Part shown: piece after piece, positions 28,479-37,805 of the stretch | How positions within the stretch are numbered: the first letter of the stretch is position 1 | Layout of the letters: each line of letters opens with the position of its first letter | Position numbers and translations under genes: made by a program | Notes under the pieces: model-generated | Told to the model about the DNA's origin: nothing | Database searches by the model: none | The model's input: only the letters and a program-made list of their open reading frames with translations | DNA from: Parafilimonas terrae | GTDB taxonomy: Bacteria; Bacteroidota; Bacteroidia; Chitinophagales; Chitinophagaceae | Direction: 5' to 3' | Assembly: GCF_900115755.1 (NCBI RefSeq) | Contig: NZ_FOXQ01000001.1 | Coordinates: 310,001 to 374,000 of the forward strand | Length of the DNA stretch: 64,000 nucleotides

Positions 28479-29315
28479 TTACAGGCCCTTCAGCAGTTCA
28501 TTTGCCTGTTTTATATAATCATCATTCTTTGCAGTGGTGGCCAGCTCTATTGTTTTCTCTGCGCTGGCTTTGGCGCCGGTTTTATCACCAAGTTCTTTTT
28601 GAATACGCGCTTTCAGCATATACATAAAGAATGCATCTTTATTAGTTTCGATGGCGTGGTTCACATTCTCCAACGCTTTTGCATAATCTTTATCATACTC
28701 ATAATAAAAACTCGCTGCCTGCCAATAAGGTTTTTTATCGGTTTTTAAAGCAGCTTCAATACCAGCCCTTGCCTTGTCTTTAAAATTTGTTGTAATGGGT
28801 ATAACTACTATTGTATTACCCCAAATCAAAGCAAGATCGCAGCTTTCGGCTTTAATGTTCAGAAATTCTATTGTGAATGTTTCAACATTAAGATCGGTAC
28901 TGTTTTCGGCTGGCACTTTAAAGCGTGCCACATCATCGCTTTCTTTGTAGCCATCCGTGCCCGAATTATTGTAGCCCTTGTTTAATATAATTTCCCATTC
29001 ATTTGCACCAGGAATTGTATAAAGCGCATACGAGCCTGTGTCAACATTTTTTCCACCAAAAGTTACCTTATCTGTAAAGCTTAACTGTGTGGCGGCATTA
29101 GCACCGGTACGCCATAATTTTCCGAGCGGTGCGAGGTCGCTGTTTTCGGCAAACAGTGTTCTTTCTTTAATAGATGGCCTTGAATATACCAGCGTTATTT
29201 TGCCAACGCCAAAATTCTGGGTAACAGTTGCCGTGGGACTTAATTGCGGCAATGGCACTTGTGCAAATAAAAAGTTACATGCTAAAAGCATTAATGGTAG
29301 CAGGATTTTTTTCAT
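28479..29315 (-). CDS. DUF2911 domain secreted protein with C-terminal TPR
   Basis: A 278-residue protein with signal peptide (about 1-19, CNFLFAQ). Residues about 25-190 are DUF2911: LSPTATVTQNFGVGKITLVY followed by SRPSIKERTLF, then LWRTGANAATQLSF, and FTIEFLNIKAESCDLALIWG. Residues about 195-275 form two TPR-like repeats (AKALENVNHAIETNKDAFF; GAKASAEKTIELATTAKND). Function of DUF2911 is not established; it is common in Bacteroidota envelopes. Own terminator downstream, so probably monocistronic. Confidence 0.85.
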   Translation of the reverse strand: MKKILLPLMLLACNFLFAQVPLPQLSPTATVTQNFGVGKITLVYSRPSIKERTLFAENSDLAPLGKLWRTGANAATQLSFTDKVTFGGKNVDTGSYALYTIPGANEWEIILNKGYNNSGTDGYKESDDVARFKVPAENSTDLNVETFTIEFLNIKAESCDLALIWGNTIVVIPITTNFKDKARAGIEAALKTDKKPYWQAASFYYEYDKDYAKALENVNHAIETNKDAFFMYMLKARIQKELGDKTGAKASAEKTIELATTAKNDDYIKQANELLKGL

Positions 29316-29905
29316 ACGATTACAATTGTTTGCTGCAAGATAAAGGCTTTTTATTAACGCTATTTACTGCATTGGAAATATATAGGAAAGCGTTAAGAGG
29401 TTTCAAGGGATTACCTGATATTCAAAAACGCTGCATGCATTTTTATTATGTGCATTAATAATTGAAAACGGTTTATAAGTTGGCGTTTCATAATCTCGGC
29501 TTACGTCCTAAATTTGCGTGCAATTAGTTGTTATCTAACTAATTCGATTGCTAACAACATCACTTATTCTGACAAAAATTGCTCACATTTAAAATTCTGA
29601 CACATGAAAAAGTTTAGCTCCAACCAATTTCGTTTATGCTTTCCCTTCATCTTTTGCGCTGCTGTACTCAAACAATAGCCAAAGCTGTTAAATAGGGCTT
29701 TTTATTTATGCTGATAACTACTTCTTATATGTAGTTATGTTGGCCATTCCTGCAAGCAACCAGCATCGGGATACTCACCCAATGTATAGTTGTTATTATT
29801 TATTGTTGAATAATAGCAGCGCCAGGCCGCTATTGAAAGCTTTCGCTTACCATGTTATTCAAATTTTTTTGCTATTAATTTTTATTCATTTCAAAAACCT
29901 TGTTC
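29316..29905. promoter_or_regulatory. 590-bp upstream region of the SusC/SusD pair with dyad elements
   Basis: Between divergent genes, with no plausible ORF. Dyads seen: AATTAGTT/AACTAATT (29522-29544, 7-bp spacer), GTTGTTA/TAACAAC (29527-29533 and 29552-29558) overlapping it, and ATAACTAC/GTAGTTAT (29714-29738). These could be regulator sites or stem-loops in a long susC leader. No exact TAnnTTTG element was found for susC, and no FecI/FecR or HTCS regulator gene is nearby. Confidence 0.4.
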
Positions 29906-32900
29906 ATGAAAAAAATCCCTCAGATCAGAGCAGGCCTTATTACCTGCCTGCTTTTCTGTTTTTACATGGCTACGGGCCAAACAAAAACCGTAACAGGCCA
30001 TGTTACCGACAGTGCACAAAACGGGCTGCCGAATGTTACTGTAAAAGTTAAAAATCAATCCGGCGGCACCACAACAGATGCGTCGGGCAACTTTTCTATC
30101 ACTGTGCCCTCGTCAAACGCCGTGCTTGTGTTTAATTATGTAGGAATGAAAGCGCAGGAAGTTACTGTAGGCGATCAATCAAGCATAACGGTAACGCTAC
30201 TGCCGGATAACGAAAATTCCACATTAAATGAAGTGGTAGTAATTGGTTATGGCACGGTAAAAAAATCAGACCTTACCGGTGCGGTGGCCACAGTTAAAGG
30301 CGACCGGTTAATGGACAGGCCTGTGCCTAATGTTACGCAAGCATTGCAGGGTAAAGTTGCCGGCGTGGATGTAAGTGTTAACAGCAATGCACCCGGCGCC
30401 GGCGCCAAAGTGCGTGTGCGTGGTATTGGCTCTATCAACTCTAACATAGATCCGCTATATGTTGTGGATGGTGTAATTGGCGTTGATCCAAATTCAATAA
30501 ATCCAAACGATGTTGCTTCGCTTGAAGTATTGAAAGATGCATCTTCCACTGCTATTTTCGGGGCACGCGGCGCTAACGGTGTTATTATCATCACTACCAA
30601 ACGCGGAAGAAAAGGCGGCACTACTGTTTCCTATGATGGTAATGTAAATATGGTTGATTTATACAGGCATCTAAAAACGCTTAATTCCGATGAGTTTGTG
30701 CAGGTATATAACCTGGCTTATGCCAATGGTTCAAAATGGGATCCCGATGGCGCAGTGCAAACACCGCCAAAAGCATTGAACCATGAAAACTTTCCTTTAT
30801 TGTTTGATGCCAACGATAAACCATTGTATAATACCAATTGGGAAAAAGAAACTTATAAACCGGCATTCTCTCAAAGCCACCAGCTTAATTTCCAGGGCGG
30901 CGGAGAAAAATCTATATACAGTTTATCATTAGGTTATCTTGATCAGAATGGCCTCATGGTAGAGTCCTGGTTTAAACGCTATTCTGCAAGATTTACGCTT
31001 GATAACGATATAAACAACTGGCTGAAAGTAGGCGGCAATATCAATATAATTAAAAGCAGGCAGCGCATGGTTTCTGATGCTAACGGCGCTTTAAATGTGC
31101 CGAGAATGGTTACGGAAGAAGTACCGATTGTTCCGGTAAAATATCCCGATGGCACATGGGCTGGCAACAATGACATAGCAGGTCTTGAAGGCGGCCCCAA
31201 CCCGGTGAACATTGCTACCAACAGGTACTCGCTTAACAATAATATGCAAATGCTGGGCGATGTTTACCTGCTGTTCCATATTACAAAAGACCTTGATTTT
31301 AAAACAGACTATGGCTATAATGTAAACTCACAGAAAAACAATTTCTATTCATCACAAGACCTGGCGCACCTTTCACAAGACCAGGGTGGCGTAGCTAATA
31401 TCAATGCTTATAATACCACTTACTGGCAGTCTGAAAACTATCTTACCTATAATAAAACTTTCAATAATAATCACAAGTTGACAGCACTGCTTGGTATGTC
31501 ATTCCAGCAATTCAATAATGAAAGGGTGCGTTCAGAAACACAAAATTTCATTGATGATATTTTCCAGTACCATTACCAGCAGGCAGGCTCTGTAAGAAGT
31601 TCCAACGAATCGCAGGATTATCAATGGTCGATGAATTCTTACTTTGCCCGCGCCACGTATGATATAAGCGGCAAATATTTCTTTACAGCAACAGGCCGTT
31701 ATGACGGCTCTTCAAAATTTGGCAAGAATAACAAGTATGCATTCTTTCCATCTGTTGGTGCAGCATGGCGTTTAAGCGAAGAAGATTTTATGAAGAACAA
31801 TACTTCTATCTCTAACTTAAAACTGCGTGCAAGCTATGGCGTATCAGGTAACCAGGAAATTGGCCAGTATCTTTCCATTGCACAGATTCAGCCAAGCTCT
31901 ACGGTGTTGAACGGCGCATCGCAGTCAACTTTATTACCAAGCTATATCGGCAACCCTGATTTGAAATGGGAAAAGTCAGTACAGTTTGATGCAGGCCTTG
32001 AATTAGGGCTTTTTTCAAACCGCATTAACCTTGATCTTGATTTCTATACACGCGATACAAAAGACCTGTTGCTGCAACAACCCACTCCATGGTCTGCCGG
32101 TTTTGTTAACGCGTACGTATACAGGAATGTAGGATCTGTAAGAAATACAGGTCTTGAAGTAAACCTTACCACAGAGAATATCAGAGGCAAAAACTTTACC
32201 TGGACTACCAATTTCATTTTTGCTACCAACAGAAACAAGGTGCTTAAATTAAATGATGGGAATGCAGATATTTTCCCCGGCCCTAATTTCCTCGGCCAAA
32301 ACTTTGTTATCCGTGTTGGCGAACCAATCGGTTCATTTTATGGCATGACAAGGCTTGGAACATACAGCGATAAAGAAGCTGATGAAGCTGCCAAACATGG
32401 CTTAAAAGTTGGCGACAGAAAATATATATATAATGAAGATGGCAGTAACTATTACAGCATTATAGGCCAGGCTTATCCTAAATGGACCGGCACATTCAGC
32501 AGCAGCATGAGCTACAAAAACTGGGACTTTGCTTTTGACATCCGTTTTGTGCAGGGCGTAAATACTGCAGCCAACTTCAAGCATTCAAGTGAAGACAGGC
32601 AAACCATTGCCAACAGCCTCGCCACTGTATTGGATGCATGGACTCCGGACAATCAAAACACAATGGTATCACAGGTGCGCAATTATAAATATGCACAGGA
32701 TTCCCATTTCGATACATGGTGGGTTGAAGATGGTTCGTTTATACGCGGCCAAAATTTTGTGCTCGGTTATACGGTGCCAACATCTCAAACAGCCAAGGCA
32801 AAAATTCAGAAACTTCGTTTTTATGCCAGCGTGCAGAACCTGTTCATTATTACAAAATATACCGGTTACGATCCTGAAGTTGATACATTCAATTCCGGGT

Positions 32901-32992
32901 ATGGGGCAAATGGTTCTTTCTCTCAGAACTTAGACTTCTTTGCTTATCCGCGCCCACGCACATGGAACCTCGGCGTATCACTGGTATTTTAA
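29906..32992 (+). CDS. SusC/RagA-type TonB-dependent outer-membrane receptor
   Basis: A 1028-residue receptor from ATG 29906 (a TTG six bases earlier is not needed). Signal peptide to about residue 23 (MATGQ); carboxypeptidase-regulatory-like domain at about 25-110 (GHVTDSAQNGLPNVTVKVKN); TonB plug at about 115-225 with VRGIGSINSNIDPLYVVDGV and LKDASSTAIFGARGANGVII; then a large beta-barrel ending in the aromatic RPRTWNLGVSLVF. It imports an oligomer through SusD and TonB. Substrate unknown: no glycosidase, peptidase or sigma/anti-sigma gene adjoins. Confidence 0.95.
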   Translation: MKKIPQIRAGLITCLLFCFYMATGQTKTVTGHVTDSAQNGLPNVTVKVKNQSGGTTTDASGNFSITVPSSNAVLVFNYVGMKAQEVTVGDQSSITVTLLPDNENSTLNEVVVIGYGTVKKSDLTGAVATVKGDRLMDRPVPNVTQALQGKVAGVDVSVNSNAPGAGAKVRVRGIGSINSNIDPLYVVDGVIGVDPNSINPNDVASLEVLKDASSTAIFGARGANGVIIITTKRGRKGGTTVSYDGNVNMVDLYRHLKTLNSDEFVQVYNLAYANGSKWDPDGAVQTPPKALNHENFPLLFDANDKPLYNTNWEKETYKPAFSQSHQLNFQGGGEKSIYSLSLGYLDQNGLMVESWFKRYSARFTLDNDINNWLKVGGNINIIKSRQRMVSDANGALNVPRMVTEEVPIVPVKYPDGTWAGNNDIAGLEGGPNPVNIATNRYSLNNNMQMLGDVYLLFHITKDLDFKTDYGYNVNSQKNNFYSSQDLAHLSQDQGGVANINAYNTTYWQSENYLTYNKTFNNNHKLTALLGMSFQQFNNERVRSETQNFIDDIFQYHYQQAGSVRSSNESQDYQWSMNSYFARATYDISGKYFFTATGRYDGSSKFGKNNKYAFFPSVGAAWRLSEEDFMKNNTSISNLKLRASYGVSGNQEIGQYLSIAQIQPSSTVLNGASQSTLLPSYIGNPDLKWEKSVQFDAGLELGLFSNRINLDLDFYTRDTKDLLLQQPTPWSAGFVNAYVYRNVGSVRNTGLEVNLTTENIRGKNFTWTTNFIFATNRNKVLKLNDGNADIFPGPNFLGQNFVIRVGEPIGSFYGMTRLGTYSDKEADEAAKHGLKVGDRKYIYNEDGSNYYSIIGQAYPKWTGTFSSSMSYKNWDFAFDIRFVQGVNTAANFKHSSEDRQTIANSLATVLDAWTPDNQNTMVSQVRNYKYAQDSHFDTWWVEDGSFIRGQNFVLGYTVPTSQTAKAKIQKLRFYASVQNLFIITKYTGYDPEVDTFNSGYGANGSFSQNLDFFAYPRPRTWNLGVSLVF

Positions 32993-33030
32993 TGAATGCT
33001 TAAGCTGTACAATAAAAATTATCAATCTTA

Positions 33031-34566
33031 ATGATTAAATATTTTAAAATGAAATCGACAAAATATACGCTGGTGGCAATAGCAATATTGTTTGCCTGCT
33101 CCTGTACAAAATTCCTGGAAGAAGATCCGACCAATTTCTTAACGCCGGAATCTAATCTCTCCAGTGTAAAAGTTGCCCGCGCATTTGCGGATGGCGCTTA
33201 TCAAAACCTGCAGCCTGCCATGCTTGGCGGCCAGCCTTCTTCTTATGGCGGTAACACATGGAACCTGATGGAATTTATGACCGGTAAGTCGTTAAGCGAT
33301 CTTGGGCAAACAGGCTTTGTAACATTTCAAAACCTGTCATACGCACCCACTTCGTTCTACTTTGATACATGGTGGCAATATTTATACAGAGGCATTGGCG
33401 CAAGTAATCTTGCCTTGCAAAAAATACCTGATATTAATGCAAGTGGTTTAAGCGATGCAGACAAAACCAATATGCTTGCGGAAGTACATACATTGCGTGC
33501 TTTGTATTATTTCTATCTTGTAAGGATGTACGGGGCAGTGCCAAGTATCACAGAATTAGCCACAGGCCCTGATAGTTTAAAGATACCAAGAACGCCTGCA
33601 AAGGATATTTATGATAATATCATTATTCCTGATCTTTTAACTGCGGAACAATCAACGCTTCCATGGCAAAGCAGCACAGGCCGCGTTTCTATGGGTGCAG
33701 TAAAATCAATTTTGGCTGATGTGTATTTAACGTATGCAGGTGCGGCTATAAATGGCGGAGAACAGTATTATGCAGAATCTGCAAAACGTTCACTTGAAGT
33801 AATTCAAAACGGCGGCTATTCTTTATTTCCTGAGTACACAGATATGATAGATCCGGCAAATAAAAATACCGGCGAATTTATCTTCCAGGTGCAGTATGCG
33901 GCAAGCGTGCCTTCCACCAATCCGTTAACACCGCTTACTATTCCCAATTATTCAGGCATCTCAAATTACTCCGATGAATATGGCTCTGTTTATCCAACAG
34001 ACCAGTTTTATAATTCATTCCCCGCAGGCGATAAAAGAGCGCAGGAAAGGCAATTCTTTTACACCAAGTATAAGAGAAAAGCACCCGCAACTGATACCGT
34101 TCATTTTGCACATCACTACATTTACAAGTGGTTCGATTCCGTTGCAGTGGTAAGTACTGTAAAGTCTGATTTAAACTATACCTTATACCGTTTGGCCGAT
34201 GTTATGCTGATGTATGCGGAAGCATCCAACCGCGCCGAAGGCCATCCTAACAGTAATGCCATTGCTTATGTAAACGCCATAAGGGCAAGGGCAAAACTGG
34301 CGCCGATAGGCACTATGAGCCAGACAGATTTTGAACATGAAGTATGGCTGCAGCGCTACTTCGAATTATGTTTTGAAAACAAAATGTGGTTTGATATGAT
34401 ACGCACCCGTAAAGTGCATAATGATGTAACCGGCAATTGGGATGATTTTGTAGGCCATAAAACCACAGGTGGCGCCACCTTTGCAGAAAAGCAATTATTG
34501 TTCCCGGTGCCACAGCAGGAAATTGATGTTAACCCCAACCTGCTGCCAAACAATCCTGGTTTTTAA
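33031..34566 (+). CDS. SusD/RagB-family outer-membrane lipoprotein
   Basis: A 511-residue lipoprotein: charged start, hydrophobic segment and lipobox ILFACSC with the lipidated Cys near residue 24. SusD-family features: FLEEDPTNFLTPESN opening, LAEVHTLRALYYFYLVRMYG TPR-like helix (about 150-170), and a C-terminal RYFELCFENKMWFDMIRTRK. It is the substrate-binding lid for the SusC partner 38 bp upstream. Start may instead be the ATG at 33049. A strong terminator follows at 34643. Confidence 0.93.
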   Translation: MIKYFKMKSTKYTLVAIAILFACSCTKFLEEDPTNFLTPESNLSSVKVARAFADGAYQNLQPAMLGGQPSSYGGNTWNLMEFMTGKSLSDLGQTGFVTFQNLSYAPTSFYFDTWWQYLYRGIGASNLALQKIPDINASGLSDADKTNMLAEVHTLRALYYFYLVRMYGAVPSITELATGPDSLKIPRTPAKDIYDNIIIPDLLTAEQSTLPWQSSTGRVSMGAVKSILADVYLTYAGAAINGGEQYYAESAKRSLEVIQNGGYSLFPEYTDMIDPANKNTGEFIFQVQYAASVPSTNPLTPLTIPNYSGISNYSDEYGSVYPTDQFYNSFPAGDKRAQERQFFYTKYKRKAPATDTVHFAHHYIYKWFDSVAVVSTVKSDLNYTLYRLADVMLMYAEASNRAEGHPNSNAIAYVNAIRARAKLAPIGTMSQTDFEHEVWLQRYFELCFENKMWFDMIRTRKVHNDVTGNWDDFVGHKTTGGATFAEKQLLFPVPQQEIDVNPNLLPNNPGF

Positions 34567-34642
34567 ATTTTAAATATCATACACTTCGTTGTGTACGATA
34601 ACAATAGTAAACACCGTTTTTTGATTTGGGGGTTTCTTTTTC

Positions 34643-34674
34643 AACCGCCTCATTCATTTGAGGCGGTTTTTATT
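34643..34674 (+). terminator. Intrinsic terminator of the SusC/SusD transcript
   Basis: AACCGCCTCA at 34643-34652 pairs exactly with TGAGGCGGTT at 34659-34668 across a 6-nt loop, followed by TTTATTTT. It separates susD from the PLP enzyme gene, so the latter is not part of the uptake operon. Confidence 0.92.
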
Positions 34675-34728
34675 TTATACAGGTATCAATAATTATTTAT
34701 CTTTTGCGCATCTTAAAATAGATCGTGC

Positions 34729-35907
34729 ATGAATAACAATTATAAAAAAGGAACGAAAGCTGTTTGGGCAGGCGAAGGCGATGTAAATGTAAAAGGTGCT
34801 GCTACTACGCCCATTGTGAACAGCGTGGCTTTTGCATACGATGATCTTGAAGAATGGTACGACGTTTCAAAAGGCAATAAGCCCGGTTATATTTATAGCC
34901 GCAATACCAACCCAACAGTTGCTGCACTGGAAGAAAAGATTCGTGTACTGGAAGATGCTGAAGCGGCAACATCATTTGCAACAGGTATGGCAGGCATCAG
35001 CAATACTTTATTTACTTTTTTAACGGCAGGCAAAAAAGTGGTTTCAATAAAAGATTCTTATGGCGGCACCAGCAAAATGTTTCTCGATTTTTTACCAAAA
35101 TATAATGTGGATGTTGAGTTATGCGATACAACAGATCATGAAGCATTGGAAGCCGCTATTGCCAAAGGCTGCGATGTTGTATATCTTGAAACGCCCACCA
35201 ATCCAACTTTAAAAATTATAGATATAGAAAGGCTAAGCAAAGCTGCAAAAGCAGTGGGAGCGATTGTTTTGGTTGATAACACATTTGCAACGCCCATCAA
35301 TCAAAACCCTTTGCAACTGGGCGCTGATATTGTTATTCACAGTGCAACGAAATATTTATGCGGACATTCCGATGCAATGGGCGGATTGATAGCGGGCAAA
35401 AAAGAACTGGTACAAAAAGTATTTCAGTTCAGGGAAATAAATGGTGCAAGCCTGCAGGCTGATACTGCTTATATGATTGCCCGCGGCATGAAAACGCTGG
35501 AGTTAAGAATTGAAAGACAAAATGCATCTGCTTTAAAAATTGCAGCATTTCTTAAAGCCCATAATAAAGTAAATGATGTATTTTATCCCGGCCTTGAAAC
35601 GCATACAGGCCATGATATTGCTAAAAAACAAATGCGCGGTTTTGGTGGCATGATGAGCTTTGTATTAAATGGCGGATGGAGCAGCGTGCAAAAATTTTTA
35701 CCAGCGCTTAAACTGGTGCATCGCGCTGCCAGCCTTGGTTCTGTAAGCACACTCGCAGGCCCGCCACGCACAACAAGCCATGTTGAATTAACAGAAGCGC
35801 AGCGTAAACAATTAGGCATACCTGAAGGATTGATCCGTTATTCTGTTGGTATTGAAAATGTGGATGACCTGTTGAACGATCTGGATGAAGCATTAAAAAC
35901 TGTTTAA
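34729..35907 (+). CDS. Cys/Met-metabolism PLP enzyme (cystathionine gamma-synthase/lyase or methionine gamma-lyase family)
   Basis: A 392-residue fold-type I PLP enzyme. Tyr/Arg motif YIYSRNTNPTVAALEEKI (about 55), FATGMAGISN PLP phosphate loop, YLETPTNPTLKI, DNTFATP, and HSATKYLCGHSDAMGG with the PLP lysine at about residue 208. The C-terminal SLGSVSTLAGPPRTTSH is typical of trans-sulfuration enzymes. Which reaction it performs (gamma-synthase, gamma-lyase or sulfhydrylase) cannot be decided from these motifs. Transcribed alone. Confidence 0.9.
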   Translation: MNNNYKKGTKAVWAGEGDVNVKGAATTPIVNSVAFAYDDLEEWYDVSKGNKPGYIYSRNTNPTVAALEEKIRVLEDAEAATSFATGMAGISNTLFTFLTAGKKVVSIKDSYGGTSKMFLDFLPKYNVDVELCDTTDHEALEAAIAKGCDVVYLETPTNPTLKIIDIERLSKAAKAVGAIVLVDNTFATPINQNPLQLGADIVIHSATKYLCGHSDAMGGLIAGKKELVQKVFQFREINGASLQADTAYMIARGMKTLELRIERQNASALKIAAFLKAHNKVNDVFYPGLETHTGHDIAKKQMRGFGGMMSFVLNGGWSSVQKFLPALKLVHRAASLGSVSTLAGPPRTTSHVELTEAQRKQLGIPEGLIRYSVGIENVDDLLNDLDEALKTV

Positions 35908-35990
35908 TACATAAGATGGTTTGAATGGAATGCTATCTATTATTTATAATTAACTCAATCGCCGAAAGATCATGCAACTTGAATCAATAA

Positions 35991-36018
35991 AAATGCCTCA
36001 ACAAATGTTGAGGCATTT
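35991..36018 (-). terminator. Hairpin between convergent PLP-enzyme and OYE genes
   Basis: 13-bp perfect arms (AAATGCCTCAACA and its complement) around a 2-nt centre; in practice a 10-11 bp stem. On the minus strand it is followed by TTTTTATTG, fitting a terminator for the old yellow enzyme; on the plus strand there is no T-run, though it may work in both directions. Confidence 0.8.
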
Positions 36019-36059
36019 CAGCACTTACTAACTTATAACTTAAATCCTTTCCATCAATC

Positions 36060-37169
36060 TTAATTCGCCTGTAACTGTTTATCCAATATGGGATAATCTG
36101 TATAGCCTTTCTCGCCTGGCGTATAAAATGTACCAAAGTCAGGTTGTGCAAGTTCTGCATGCAATGCAATGCGTTTTACCAAATCAGGATTTGAAATAAA
36201 CGGCCTGCCAAAAGCAACCAGTTCACCACGGCCTTCTTCAAGTTCAGCTTCAGCACGCGGCGCATCATAACCTCCTGATAAAATAACCGTGCTTCCAAAT
36301 GCATGGCGGATGCCATCTTTAACGGATAATGGTACGGCAGGTGCACCCATTGTAGCATGATCTACAATATGTATATATACAATACCAATTTCGTTCAACG
36401 CTGCTGCAAGCTGAATATATTGTTGTTCGGTGTTTTCATCGGCATGCATATCGTTGAAAGCACCATAAGGCGATAAACGAATGCCGGTTTTATCTTTCCC
36501 AATAGCGTTAGCAACGGCTGTAACCACTTCCAGTACAAAACGGTTGCGGTTTTCAGGAGAACCGCCATATTTATCTGTGCGGTGATTGGAAGCTGAATTT
36601 AAAAACTGGTCGAGCAAATAACCATTGGCACCATGCAGTTCAACACCATCAAAACCTGCTTCAATTGCATATTTCGCGCTTTGTACAAATTCATCAATTA
36701 ACGCCGGGATTTGTGCTGTAGCAATTTCTTCCGGCACCGGCAAAGATTGCAATCCTTCCTGGTCGGTGTACATCTGTGTTGTTGCAGCAGCAATGGCAGA
36801 GACGCCTCTAACTACGCCTTCATCCGGCAGGTTTAAAGGATGGGATATTCTTCCTGTATGCATTAATTGCACGAATATGCGCCCGCCATTTGCATGAACG
36901 GCATCGGTAATTTTCTTCCACGCTTTTACCTGCCCATCATTAAACAGGCCTGGAATACGGGCGTAACCAAGACCATCAGGCGATGGCGCAACGCCTTCTG
37001 TAATAAGCAGGCCTGCTTCTGCACGTTTACTGTAATAGTTCGCCATCAGGTCATTGGGTAAGTTACCAATGGCACGGCTGCGCGTCATTGGCGCCATAAC
37101 AATCCTGTTTTTAAGTGTGAGGCTGCCAAGCTTATACTCACTGAATAATATCGGGTATGACTGGCTCAT
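36060..37169 (-). CDS. Old yellow enzyme-type alkene reductase (NADH:flavin oxidoreductase)
   Basis: A 369-residue FMN-dependent TIM barrel from ATG 37169 (MSQSYPILFSEYKLGSLTLK). OYE motifs: NRIVMAPMTRSRA, FVQLMHTGRISHP, the substrate-binding His-Asn pair in GVELHGANGYLLDQFLNSAS, TDKYGGSPENRNRF, and C-terminal GELVAFGRPFISNPDLV. It reduces activated C=C bonds of enones, maleimides or quinones, generally seen as detoxification. The longer open frame (to 37319) would begin within the promoter and operators and is rejected. Divergent from an HxlR regulator that probably controls it. Confidence 0.93.
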   Translation of the reverse strand: MSQSYPILFSEYKLGSLTLKNRIVMAPMTRSRAIGNLPNDLMANYYSKRAEAGLLITEGVAPSPDGLGYARIPGLFNDGQVKAWKKITDAVHANGGRIFVQLMHTGRISHPLNLPDEGVVRGVSAIAAATTQMYTDQEGLQSLPVPEEIATAQIPALIDEFVQSAKYAIEAGFDGVELHGANGYLLDQFLNSASNHRTDKYGGSPENRNRFVLEVVTAVANAIGKDKTGIRLSPYGAFNDMHADENTEQQYIQLAAALNEIGIVYIHIVDHATMGAPAVPLSVKDGIRHAFGSTVILSGGYDAPRAEAELEEGRGELVAFGRPFISNPDLVKRIALHAELAQPDFGTFYTPGEKGYTDYPILDKQLQAN

Positions 37170-37278
37170 AATAATTTTGTTTTGTAGCTTTAATAAATAA
37201 ATTTTGACAAAAGCAACACAGAATCTTATAGTGTTTAAAGGGTAATTAACTTTCGAAAAAAAAGAAAACCGTACCTTT

Positions 37279-37295
37279 ACTTGCATTTTGCAAGT
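37279..37295. promoter_or_regulatory. HxlR operator 1, perfect 17-bp dyad
   Basis: ACTTGCA-TTT-TGCAAGT, a perfect inverted repeat. It lies just downstream of the old yellow enzyme -7 element, across its expected start site. Confidence 0.75.
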
Positions 37296-37296
37296 G

Positions 37297-37326
37297 CAAA
37301 CATAGATAATTACTTTCAAAATGCAA
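37297..37326 (-). promoter_or_regulatory. Promoter of the old yellow enzyme gene
   Basis: On the minus strand an exact TAnnTTTG (TATGTTTG, 37304-37297) is preceded, after 19 nt, by TTG (37326-37324). Spacing fits the Bacteroidota consensus. The -33 element lies inside operator 2 and the -7 element abuts operator 1. Confidence 0.7.
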
Positions 37327-37328
37327 GT
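37312..37328. promoter_or_regulatory. HxlR operator 2, near-perfect 17-bp dyad
   Basis: ACTTTCA-AAA-TGCAAGT, the same dyad as operator 1 with one mismatch in the left arm. The centres are 33 bp apart, about three helical turns, and it ends 8 bp before the hxlR start codon. Confidence 0.7.
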
Positions 37329-37336
37329 ATTTTTTT

Positions 37337-37771
37337 ATGAAAAAAAATGATGAGGAATTATGCCGCCGTTCAGCATGCGCTATCAGCATGGCATTAGATG
37401 CGATTGGAGATAAATGGTCGCTGCTTATTTTACGCGACCTTATGTTTACAGACAAACGTTCTTACGGAGAATTGCAGTCATCTGACGAAAAGATTGCCAC
37501 CAACATACTTGCCGCAAGATTGCAATCGCTTGAAGCCAATGGCCTGGTGCGGAAAACGGCTGACCCTGAAAATGGCCGCCGCTGTTTGTATTATCTTACT
37601 GAAAAAGGCATTGATCTTTTACCCGTTGTAATTGAATTAAGGCAATGGATGGAGAAACATAGCCCGCTGGCAGAAGGGTGCACAAATGCTCTTAAACTGA
37701 ACGATAAAAACCGTAAAGAAGTATTGGCCGCTTATAAGAAAAAATTGAAAGCAGCACATCTTATAAAGTAA
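37337..37771 (+). CDS. HxlR-family transcriptional regulator
   Basis: A 144-residue winged-helix protein. The HxlR signature is complete: CAISMALDAIGDKWSLLILR starting at Cys14, SYGELQ, ATNILAARLQSLEANGLVRK (recognition helix and wing), YYLTEKGIDLLPVV. Cys14 sits 13 residues before the conserved Trp, the position of the HxlR cysteine; Cys9 is an additional one. YodB- and CatR-like relatives sense quinones or diamide through such a cysteine. Two matching operators lie immediately upstream, so self- and OYE-repression is likely. Confidence 0.9.
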   Translation: MKKNDEELCRRSACAISMALDAIGDKWSLLILRDLMFTDKRSYGELQSSDEKIATNILAARLQSLEANGLVRKTADPENGRRCLYYLTEKGIDLLPVVIELRQWMEKHSPLAEGCTNALKLNDKNRKEVLAAYKKKLKAAHLIK

Positions 37772-37805
37772 AAAACAGGCAATATTCTTTTACCGCTAAA
37801 TTTCG

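Noticed and set aside
29906-34566. Complete polysaccharide utilisation locus
   Set aside because: No glycoside hydrolase, lyase, sulfatase or HTCS/sigma regulator accompanies the SusC/SusD pair.
37170-37319. 50-residue N-terminal extension of the old yellow enzyme
   Set aside because: It spans the promoter and both operators and lacks family similarity.
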